From an uncultured Lachnospiraceae bacterium (GTDB taxonomy: Bacteria; Bacillota; Clostridia; Lachnospirales; Lachnospiraceae), in assembly GCA_947174725.1 (NCBI GenBank), contig CAMWKA010000125.1:1-5922 (forward strand): a stretch of 5,922 nt of DNA, written 5' to 3'. The notes under the pieces are model-generated. The model ran no database searches. It had not been told where the DNA came from and saw nothing but the letters and a program-made list of their open reading frames with translations. This document shows positions 1-5,922 of this stretch, one piece after another. A program made the position numbers and the translations under genes. Position 1 is the first letter of the stretch. The number at the start of each line of letters is the position of its first letter.

Positions 1-699
1 GCACTAGGTGTAATAATGTGTATCTTATCACCTATTTGTCTGATCCTGCTTGGAACCTGTGCGGAAGGAAATTTAATTCCCCTGTCGGAAGATGCTGCCG
101 GTGGGATAGGAATAATGATACTTCTGGCAATCGTTGCGGTTGCCTGCGGAATCTTCTTATCATGCAGTGCGAAGATAAAACCATACACGTTTCTTGAAAA
201 GGAATTTTTTGAGTCGGAATATGGGGTAACCGGGATGGTGGAGGAGAAGAAAAAGGGATATCAGAGCGTATATAATCTATATAATATTACTGGTACGGTG
301 ATATGCTTTATTGGTGCAATTGTGCTGTTTGCCGCCGCATTCTTTGGGGAAAATGATTTGCCTGCTGCGATTTGCTTTTGCTTAATGTTAGTGATTGTTT
401 CCATTGGAGTAAGATTTTTTGTGATTGCTGGCATGATACAAGGATCTTTTGAAAGATTACTTCAAGAAGAAAAATACAGTATTGCTGCAAAAGAAAAAGC
501 AAAGATGTCTATTAAACCAGCTATAAGCGCGGTATACTGGCTTGTGGTTACAGCAATCTTCCTGGCTTTCACTTTGGGCGCTAAGACGGAAATGATTCCT
601 GAGGAAATGATGGAAATTAGGATCATCTGGCCGGTTGCGGGAGTTCTCTTTCCGATTGTCCTGATCATTGTAAACTTATTGGAAAATAAAGGGAAATAG
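1..699 (+). CDS. C-terminal membrane part of a probable XRE-family membrane-anchored regulator (5' partial)
   Basis: The reading frame is open from base 1 (A-L-G-V-I-M-C-I-L-S) to the TAG at 697-699, giving 232 visible residues. The ATG at 16 sits inside a hydrophobic helix and has no ribosome binding site, so the true start is almost certainly upstream and the gene is partial. About six membrane segments can be seen, at roughly visible residues 1-18, 35-58, 95-116, 121-147, 175-194 and 204-223. The spacing, the A-L-G-V-x-x-C-I-L-S opening, the G-M-I-Q-G-S-F-x-x-L-L-Q-E-E stretch and the closing I-I-W-P-V-A-G-V-L-F resemble the tails of Clostridia proteins that carry an N-terminal XRE helix-turn-helix followed by a membrane domain. 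The DNA-binding domain would lie outside the window, so the regulator role is inference from family memory. Otherwise it is an uncharacterised integral membrane protein. It is followed by a bidirectional terminator and converges on the PocR gene. Confidence 0.7.
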   Translation, partial: ALGVIMCILSPICLILLGTCAEGNLIPLSEDAAGGIGIMILLAIVAVACGIFLSCSAKIKPYTFLEKEFFESEYGVTGMVEEKKKGYQSVYNLYNITGTVICFIGAIVLFAAAFFGENDLPAAICFCLMLVIVSIGVRFFVIAGMIQGSFERLLQEEKYSIAAKEKAKMSIKPAISAVYWLVVTAIFLAFTLGAKTEMIPEEMMEIRIIWPVAGVLFPIVLIIVNLLENKGK

Positions 700-734
700 A
701 TTTGAAAGGAAAGCACTTTCAGAGAACAGAATAT

Positions 735-803
735 AAAAAATCAAGAGCTGTTTCGTTTGCCCGGACTACAATTCTTCGGGGTCTGAACAGCTCTGATTTT
801 TTT
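735..803. terminator. Bidirectional rho-independent terminator between convergent genes
   Basis: A long inverted repeat pairs 735-752 (six A, then TCAAGAGCTGTT) with 786-803 (AACAGCTCTGA, then seven T); one unpaired A in the left arm is the only flaw. Inside it, CCCGGA (760-765) can pair with TTCGGG (775-780) using one G-U pair, so the whole element can fold as a two-tier hairpin. Read on the plus strand, the stem ends in a T-tract at 797-803 and would stop the membrane-protein transcript. Read on the minus strand, the A-tract at 735-740 becomes the T-tract and would stop the PocR-gene transcript, whose stop codon is at 834-836. Confidence 0.88.
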
Positions 804-833
804 AACATATGCCTGGTGTCCGCGTATCAATGA

Positions 834-1610
834 TTATTGTACATTCAGATCATTGATGGTAGCGGTGAGACGTGAAAGACTTGCATCTATTTCTTTGCTG
901 GTTTCCGCCATACCGCTTGCAAGCTTCTGTACCTCGGCTGCAACTACAGAAAATCCCTTGCCGCTTTCTCCGGCGCGGGCAGCTTCTATAGATGCGTTAA
1001 GAGAAAGGATATTTTGTTTCTTACTGAATGCGGCGATCTGAGCAGTACTTGCATTGGCAGCAGTAATTTCTTCAGCAGCCTGAGCAATGCCGTTTTTCAG
1101 CTTTTCCAGCAGAAGTTCGTTCTGTTTTTCCTGATAGCTTGAACGTACAAACATATTGATAACATCGCCTAAAAGATTCGCTGACGCCTCGATCTGTTCT
1201 CTGGACTTTACAGTAACTTTATGTAATGCTTCAATGTAGGTATCTTCATTAATGTCAAGTTCTCTTGCAACGGCACGGAATTTTTCTTCATCCGGATTTT
1301 CGGGAAGAACCTGTCCGCCGATGACGCTGCCCAAAACGGTTCCATCGCTTAAAGTAATGGGAATTCCGAAATCAACCAGACCGGCGTGGCAGGCATATAC
1401 GCCTTTCCCTTCCTGATCACACTTTTCACACCGTCTGCATCCTTCTTTACTTCCTCTTGTTAATTTAATACAAAAGTCGGTAAAATTGTAACAGTCGCTG
1501 ATGTACTTTCCGTCAGCGCCTACCGCAACGGTAGCCAATCCTGTACTTTTTGCCCAGCTGTCCATAATGCTTTCAAATTTTTCCATATCACAAAATTCGC
1601 TGATTTCCAT
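834..1610 (-). CDS. Soluble PocR-domain protein with a chemoreceptor (MCP) signalling tip
   Basis: This 258-residue protein has no signal peptide and no membrane segment, so it should be cytoplasmic. Residues about 5-155 match the PocR ligand-binding domain (a PAS-like sensor family): a W-A-K-S-T-G-L-A opening, a cysteine-rich stretch (C40, C47, C58, C61, C64, C74-H75-A76-G77) and the I-G-G-Q-V-L segment (97-102). Residues about 160-190 look like a helical linker. Residues about 195-231 are the chemoreceptor hairpin tip, with N200-I-L-S-L-N-A-S-I-E209-A-A-R-A-G-E and [15 protein letters not shown]. Only about 27 residues follow, so most of the long methylation and coiled-coil region of ordinary receptors is missing. 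The start is chosen by AGAAAGGA (1626 to 1619) 8 nt upstream of the ATG, and a strong promoter lies further upstream. In PocR itself the domain is thought to sense small metabolites such as diols; the ligand here is unknown. It may couple to CheW/CheA or act on another partner. Confidence 0.85.
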   Translation of the reverse strand: MEISEFCDMEKFESIMDSWAKSTGLATVAVGADGKYISDCYNFTDFCIKLTRGSKEGCRRCEKCDQEGKGVYACHAGLVDFGIPITLSDGTVLGSVIGGQVLPENPDEEKFRAVARELDINEDTYIEALHKVTVKSREQIEASANLLGDVINMFVRSSYQEKQNELLLEKLKNGIAQAAEEITAANASTAQIAAFSKKQNILSLNASIEAARAGESGKGFSVVAAEVQKLASGMAETSKEIDASLSRLTATINDLNVQ

Positions 1611-1638
1611 AGTTTTTTTCCTTTCTGATGCTGATTTA

Positions 1639-1666
1639 ATTATAAACTATCGGTAAAAAAAGTCAA
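1639..1666 (-). promoter_or_regulatory. Sigma-A-type promoter of the PocR/MCP gene
   Basis: On the minus strand the -35 box is TTGACT (1666 to 1661) and the -10 box is a perfect TATAAT (1644 to 1639), with a 16-nt spacer. Transcription would start near 1632, leaving a leader of about 20 nt that carries the AGAAAGGA ribosome binding site. The two boxes together are close to consensus. One copy of a 9-bp direct repeat lies in the spacer and the other just upstream of the -35 box. Confidence 0.75.
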
Positions 1667-1680
1667 TGGAATATCGGTAA
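1648..1680. repeat. Direct repeat TATCGGTAA x2 around the PocR/MCP promoter (operator candidate)
   Basis: TATCGGTAA occurs at 1648-1656 and again, identically, at 1672-1680, with starts 24 bp apart. On the minus strand the copies read TTACCGATA. One copy lies between the -10 and -35 boxes of the minus-strand promoter and the other begins 5 bp upstream of its -35 box (TTGACT). Placement over a promoter suggests binding sites for a transcription factor, but two 9-bp copies in an A+T-rich region could also be chance. No regulator is identified. Confidence 0.45.
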
Positions 1681-1778
1681 TTTGGGACCCGGTATTCAGA
1701 AAGGATGCAAGCGGATTTAAGGAATAATTACATAAATTAATCAGCCGTGTTCCGCATAATTTAGTAGAAAGCAACGAA

Positions 1779-1807
1779 TTGACTGATGATATAGATTGAT
1801 GTAAAAT
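1779..1807 (+). promoter_or_regulatory. Sigma-A-type promoter of the nfnAB cluster
   Basis: TTGACT (1779-1784) is followed by a 17-nt spacer and TAAAAT (1802-1807). Both boxes are one base from consensus and the spacing is optimal. Transcription would start near 1814, giving a leader of about 66 nt before the nfnA start at 1880. No terminator hairpin or riboswitch-like fold is evident in that leader. The stretch 1681-1778 between the two divergent promoters holds no further element I can support. Confidence 0.7.
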
Positions 1808-1863
1808 ATTAATGCTGAATTTGTGAGTAGTGTAGAAATATAGGATTTTTAGAAATAAATGAT

Positions 1864-1871
1864 AAGGAAGG
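1864..1871 (+). promoter_or_regulatory. Ribosome binding site deciding the nfnA start
   Basis: AAGGAAGG lies 8 nt upstream of the ATG at 1880. A longer frame could begin at the ATG at 1859, but that codon has only A+T-rich sequence in front of it, and this ribosome binding site would then lie inside the gene. The downstream ATG also gives the expected family N-terminus, M-F-K-I-L-K-A-E-E-L. Confidence 0.8.
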
Positions 1872-1879
1872 TATCGTCT

Positions 1880-2758
1880 ATGTTTAAAATTTTAAAGGCG
1901 GAAGAACTGACAGACAACATCTTTTTGATGGACGTTGAGGCGCCGAGAGTTGCAAAATCCTGCCAGCCGGGACAATTTGTGATTGTCAGGACGAATGAGG
2001 AGGCGGAAAGGATTCCTCTGACGATCTGCGATTATGACAGAGAGAAGGGAACGATCACCATCGTACTTCAGATCGTGGGTGCCGGAACGCAGATCATGTC
2101 GGGATTGAAAGCCGGCGACAGCTTTGCTGATTTTGTAGGACCTCTGGGATGTCCTTCTGAGTTTGTTCATGAGCCAATGGAAGAGTTAAAGAAGAAAAAG
2201 ATCTTATTCGTAGCGGGCGGCGTAGGCACTGCTCCGGTATATCCCCAGGTAAAATGGCTTCATGAGCATGGAATTGATGCGGACGTCATTGTCGGGGCAA
2301 AGACGAAAAGCTTACTGATCTTAGAGAAAGAGATGGAAGCTGTCGCAGGCAATTTGTATGTTACGACAGATGACGGATCTTATGGAAGAAGCGGTATGGT
2401 AACACAAACCATTAAAGATCTTGTTGAGGAAGGAAAGCATTACGATACATGCGTTGCCATCGGACCGATGATCATGATGAAATTTGTCTGCCTGATGACG
2501 AAGGATCTGAATATTCCCACGATTGTCAGCCTCAATCCGATTATGGTTGACGGCACCGGCATGTGCGGTGCATGTCGTGTAACTGTGGGCGACGAGGTAA
2601 AATTTGCTTGTGTTGACGGACCGGAATTTGACGGTCACAAAGTAAACTTTGATGAGGCAATGAGACGTCAGCAGATGTATAAGACCGAGGAGGGAAGAGC
2701 ATTTCTGGCTGCGAAGGAGGGGGATACCCACCACGGCGGATGTGGAAATTGCGGCTAA
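1880..2758 (+). CDS. nfnA: NfnA: FAD/[2Fe-2S] subunit of NADH-dependent ferredoxin:NADP+ oxidoreductase
   Basis: The 292-residue protein belongs to the ferredoxin-NADP reductase-like family also annotated as sulfide dehydrogenase subunit or dihydroorotate dehydrogenase electron-transfer subunit. The FAD-binding barrel carries R44-I-P-L-T48, and the NAD(H)-binding domain carries V111-A-G-G-V-G-T-A-P119. The C-terminal [2Fe-2S] site is V-D224-G-T-G-M-C229-G-A-C232, with C244 in A-C-V-D-G. The Asp plus three Cys arrangement fits the cluster ligation I recall for structurally studied NfnA. An extra C-x-x-C (C288, C291) closes the protein. With NfnB it should form the cytoplasmic electron-bifurcating transhydrogenase (NADH + 2 reduced ferredoxin + 2 NADP+ to NAD+ + 2 NADPH + 2 oxidised ferredoxin, reversible). 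Being followed after 35 nt by nfnB, not by a dihydroorotate dehydrogenase, favours NfnA over PyrK. It starts at 1880 because of AAGGAAGG at 1864-1871. Confidence 0.88.
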   Translation: MFKILKAEELTDNIFLMDVEAPRVAKSCQPGQFVIVRTNEEAERIPLTICDYDREKGTITIVLQIVGAGTQIMSGLKAGDSFADFVGPLGCPSEFVHEPMEELKKKKILFVAGGVGTAPVYPQVKWLHEHGIDADVIVGAKTKSLLILEKEMEAVAGNLYVTTDDGSYGRSGMVTQTIKDLVEEGKHYDTCVAIGPMIMMKFVCLMTKDLNIPTIVSLNPIMVDGTGMCGACRVTVGDEVKFACVDGPEFDGHKVNFDEAMRRQQMYKTEEGRAFLAAKEGDTHHGGCGNCG

Positions 2759-2793
2759 AAATATAGCAGATGGTTTGAGAAAGGGGAAAATAG

Positions 2794-4185
2794 ATGGAAG
2801 TAGATGTAATGAAGAAGATTCCTGTTCGTGAGCAGGATGCAAAGGAACGGGCGGCTAATTTTAAAGAAGTTTGTCTTGGATATAACGAGGAGGAAGCCAA
2901 GTGTGAGGCGACCAGATGTATCAACTGTAAGAACGCACAGTGTATCAAGGGTTGTCCGGTTTCAATCAATATTCCGGGATTTATCGAACAGGTCAAGAAC
3001 GGCAATATGGCGGAAGCTTATAAGGTCATCAGCGAATCTTCCGCGCTGCCTGCTGTCTGCGGTCGTGTTTGTCCGCAGGAGAGCCAGTGTGAAGGGAAAT
3101 GTATCCGCGGTATCAAAGGGGAAGCGATCTCCATCGGTAAGCTGGAGCGTTTTGTAGCTGACTGGGCTGCGGAGAATGGCATCAAACCGGAACCTGCCAA
3201 AGAGAAAATTGGTAAGAAGGTAGCTGTGATAGGTTCCGGACCGGCAGGACTGACCTGTGCGGGAGATCTGGCAAAATTAGGCTATGATGTCACAATTTTT
3301 GAGGCGCTGCACAAGGCGGGCGGCGTGCTGGTATATGGTATTCCGGAGTTTCGTCTTCCGAAGGAAGATGTTGTTCAGAAGGAAATCGATAATGTAAAGT
3401 CTCTTGGCGTAAAGATAGAGACCGACGTTGTGATCGGAAAATCAACGACGATTGACCAGCTTTTGGAGGAAGAGGGATTTGATGCGGTATTTGTAGGCTC
3501 CGGCGCAGGACTTCCGAAGTTCATGGGGATTCCGGGCGAAAATGCCAACGGTGTCTTCTCTGCCAATGAATATCTGACCAGAAGTAACCTGATGAAAGCG
3601 TTTGACGGCAATTCCACAACGCCGATCATGAAGAGTAAAAAGGTAGCTGTGGTAGGCGGCGGCAATGTTGCCATGGATGCGGCAAGAACAGCGCTCCGTC
3701 TGGGCGCGGAAGTGCATATCGTATATCGAAGGAGCGAGGAAGAGCTTCCCGCCAGAGTAGAAGAAGTTCATCATGCAAAGGAAGAAGGCATTATTTTTGA
3801 TCTTTTGACCAACCCGGTGGAAATCCTGACGAATGAAAGCGGCTGGGTAAGCGGCATCAAATGTATCCGTATGGAGCTGGGTGAGCCGGATGAGTCGGGA
3901 AGAAGAAGACCGGTGGAGGTACCGGGATCTGAATTTGTGATCGATGTAGATACGGTGATCATGTCCCTTGGTACGTCTCCCAATCCGTTGATCTCTTCTA
4001 CAACGAAGGGACTGGAAATCAACAAGCGTAAATGTATCATCGCAGAGGAGGATACCGGAAAGACTTCCAAGGAAGGCGTTTATGCAGGCGGCGACGCCGT
4101 AACAGGTGCGGCAACCGTTATCCTTGCCATGGGTGCAGGCAGGGCAGGCGCAAGGGGAATCCATGAGTTCCTTTCTAACCAATAA
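2794..4185 (+). CDS. nfnB: NfnB: iron-sulfur flavoprotein subunit of NADH-dependent ferredoxin:NADP+ oxidoreductase (GltD-like)
   Basis: This is a full-length, 463-residue member of the family related to the glutamate synthase small subunit. The N-terminus has two four-cysteine groups for [4Fe-4S] clusters: C42-x2-C45-x4-C50-x3-C54-P and C89-x3-C93-P-x5-C99-x3-C103. The FAD-binding loop is V-A-V-I-G147-S-G-P-A-G152-L, the NADPH-binding loop is V-A-V-V-G288-G-G-N-V-A293-M-D, followed by Y-R-R-S-E-E-E-L-P-A-R, and the closing FAD motif is Y430-A-G-G-D434-A. In NfnB these centres carry electrons between the bifurcating FAD, ferredoxin and NADP(H). AAAGGGG at 2780-2786 sits 7 nt before the ATG at 2794; the in-frame ATG at 2809 (M-K-K-I-P-V-R-E-Q) is a weaker alternative. 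It follows nfnA by 35 nt in one operon. Automatic pipelines often call this family NADPH-dependent glutamate synthase; no large glutamate synthase subunit is in this window, and the nfnA partner points to NfnB. Confidence 0.9.
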   Translation: MEVDVMKKIPVREQDAKERAANFKEVCLGYNEEEAKCEATRCINCKNAQCIKGCPVSINIPGFIEQVKNGNMAEAYKVISESSALPAVCGRVCPQESQCEGKCIRGIKGEAISIGKLERFVADWAAENGIKPEPAKEKIGKKVAVIGSGPAGLTCAGDLAKLGYDVTIFEALHKAGGVLVYGIPEFRLPKEDVVQKEIDNVKSLGVKIETDVVIGKSTTIDQLLEEEGFDAVFVGSGAGLPKFMGIPGENANGVFSANEYLTRSNLMKAFDGNSTTPIMKSKKVAVVGGGNVAMDAARTALRLGAEVHIVYRRSEEELPARVEEVHHAKEEGIIFDLLTNPVEILTNESGWVSGIKCIRMELGEPDESGRRRPVEVPGSEFVIDVDTVIMSLGTSPNPLISSTTKGLEINKRKCIIAEEDTGKTSKEGVYAGGDAVTGAATVILAMGAGRAGARGIHEFLSNQ

Positions 4186-4186
4186 A

Positions 4187-4218
4187 ACTGCTCTGACATG
4201 GGGGCAGTGTGCCTTTTT
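4187..4218 (+). terminator. Weak terminator-like hairpin just after nfnB
   Basis: ACTGCTC (4187-4193) can pair with GGGCAGT (4202-4208) with one G-U pair and an 8-nt loop, and a run of five T follows at 4214-4218. An alternative small hairpin, GGCA-gtg-TGCC (4203-4213), abuts the T-run directly. The stem is short and the T-run modest, so this could be a partial terminator that lowers expression beyond nfnB, or chance. It overlaps the first ATG available to the next gene. Confidence 0.4.
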
Positions 4219-4587
4219 ATGGGAATAGGGCCCTATGAGATTCTGTTTTTCATATTTGCCGTTTTTTGCGCATATAGAGCTTTTCTGAGAAATATGTTGC
4301 TTGCAAGCAGACAATTTAAGGCGATGGGAGCTCATTTTAAAAAGAAAGAGTGGGTCAGGACGATCCTGTTTGAAGATGACCATATCAAGATATCAGATGA
4401 AGATTTTCAGGTAAAGTACGATTATTCGGATATTGTTGACATCAAGGAATGCGGAAATCAAATTTATTTGGATATGCAGGATAAATCGGTGATAAGACTG
4501 TATCAATCGGCTTTTTTGGATACGGACTGGAACAGATGCAAAGCGTGGATAGAAAGCCACAGGGAACAGAAAGCCGCGGTAGAGTAA
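4198..4587 (+). CDS. Small YcxB-like membrane protein, start uncertain
   Basis: Up to 129 residues, beginning 12 nt after the nfnB stop. One membrane helix is visible at about residues 13-30 (Y-E-I-L-F-F-I-F-A-V-F-C). A basic stretch follows, and then a domain from about residue 54 (T-I-L-F-E-D-D-H-I-K-I, Y-D-Y-S-D-I-V-D-I-K-E, then a patterned strand and final helix). This resembles the C-terminal domain of the YcxB family, whose function is unknown. Family members I recall usually have two helices before this domain, so the protein looks short at the N-terminus. No good ribosome binding site precedes the ATG at 4198 or the in-frame ATG at 4219, and both overlap or abut a terminator-like hairpin. 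Translation may depend on coupling to nfnB, or the gene may be decaying. Its link to the flanking enzymes is unknown. The YcxB call is from pattern recognition only. Confidence 0.6.
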   Translation: MGAVCLFMGIGPYEILFFIFAVFCAYRAFLRNMLLASRQFKAMGAHFKKKEWVRTILFEDDHIKISDEDFQVKYDYSDIVDIKECGNQIYLDMQDKSVIRLYQSAFLDTDWNRCKAWIESHREQKAAVE

Positions 4588-4616
4588 ATAACAGAATATT
4601 TGCTTATCGTACAAAT

Positions 4617-4638
4617 GAAAGCTGTAACAGAAGCTTTC
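4617..4638 (+). terminator. Short hairpin before gdhA, possible weak terminator or leader element
   Basis: GAAAGCT (4617-4623) and AGCTTTC (4632-4638) form a perfect 7-bp stem around an 8-nt loop. Only three T follow (4639-4641) before GG, and the stem has just three G-C pairs, so intrinsic termination would be inefficient. It lies in the 92-nt gap between the YcxB-like gene and gdhA and could set the ratio of gdhA to upstream expression. It overlaps the region where a -35 box for a separate gdhA promoter would lie. Confidence 0.35.
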
Positions 4639-4644
4639 TTTGGA

Positions 4645-5922
<1,278 letters not shown>

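Noticed and set aside
1681..1778. Possible regulator sites (CodY- or Rex-like) in the A+T-rich stretch between the divergent promoters
   Set aside because: The best CodY-like match needs an inserted base, and no Rex-type TTGTTAA inverted repeat is present.
1859..1879. Upstream ATG for nfnA giving seven extra residues
   Set aside because: There is no ribosome binding site before 1859, and AAGGAAGG is placed ideally for the ATG at 1880.
1880..2758. Annotation as dihydroorotate dehydrogenase electron-transfer subunit (pyrK)
   Set aside because: The family is related, but no pyrimidine gene is nearby and the pairing with an nfnB homologue decides for NfnA.
2321..3005. Overlapping antisense frames opposite nfnA and the start of nfnB
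   Set aside because: Both opposite strands are explained by well-supported genes, and the translated frames show no recognisable domain.
2794..4185. Annotation as glutamate synthase small subunit (gltD)
   Set aside because: The domain layout is shared, but no large subunit is present in the window and the immediate partner is an NfnA-type FAD/[2Fe-2S] protein, so NfnB fits better.
3442..4383. Long antisense open frame (313 residues) opposite nfnB and the YcxB-like gene
   Set aside because: It lies opposite a clearly conserved enzyme in full, has no ribosome binding site or family resemblance, and its composition (rich in H, R, C, S) is typical of an antisense shadow.

Overview
The window looks like chromosomal DNA of a Clostridia bacterium, most likely a gut Lachnospiraceae-type Firmicute. 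The clues are moderate G+C, strong AGGAGG/AAGGAAGG-type ribosome binding sites, TTGACT/TATAAT-like promoters, and the protein families: a membrane-anchored XRE-type regulator tail, a soluble PocR-domain chemoreceptor-like protein, NfnAB, and a hexameric glutamate dehydrogenase whose catalytic residues fall one position away from those I recall for the Clostridium symbiosum enzyme. This assignment rests on recognising sequences by eye; no search was run.

Layout. Positions 1-699 (+) hold the C-terminal, six-helix membrane part of a gene that begins before the window. It converges on 834-1610 (-), a 258-residue PocR/chemoreceptor-tip protein. The 134 bp between their stop codons contains one long hairpin with an A-tract on one side and a T-tract on the other, so it probably terminates both transcripts. 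Positions 1611-1858 form a divergent promoter region. A good minus-strand promoter with a 9-bp direct repeat drives the PocR gene, and a good plus-strand promoter (1779-1807) drives the metabolic cluster.

The plus-strand cluster runs from 1880 to the right edge: nfnA (FAD/[2Fe-2S] subunit), nfnB (two [4Fe-4S] clusters, FAD and NADPH subunit), a small YcxB-like membrane protein with a poorly supported start, and gdhA, which is cut by the window end after 414 codons. NfnAB exchanges electrons between NADH, ferredoxin and NADPH. The dehydrogenase carries an S-D-S motif after the nucleotide-binding glycine loop, as in NADP-linked enzymes. The simplest reading is that NfnAB feeds or balances the NADPH used for ammonium assimilation into glutamate.

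I see no mobile element, CRISPR array, tRNA or rRNA, and no clear new defence or exotic system. The points most worth a second look are the direct-repeat operator candidate, the truncated soluble receptor beside an energy-metabolism operon, the short YcxB-like gene overlapping a terminator-like hairpin, and the nfnAB-gdhA linkage.
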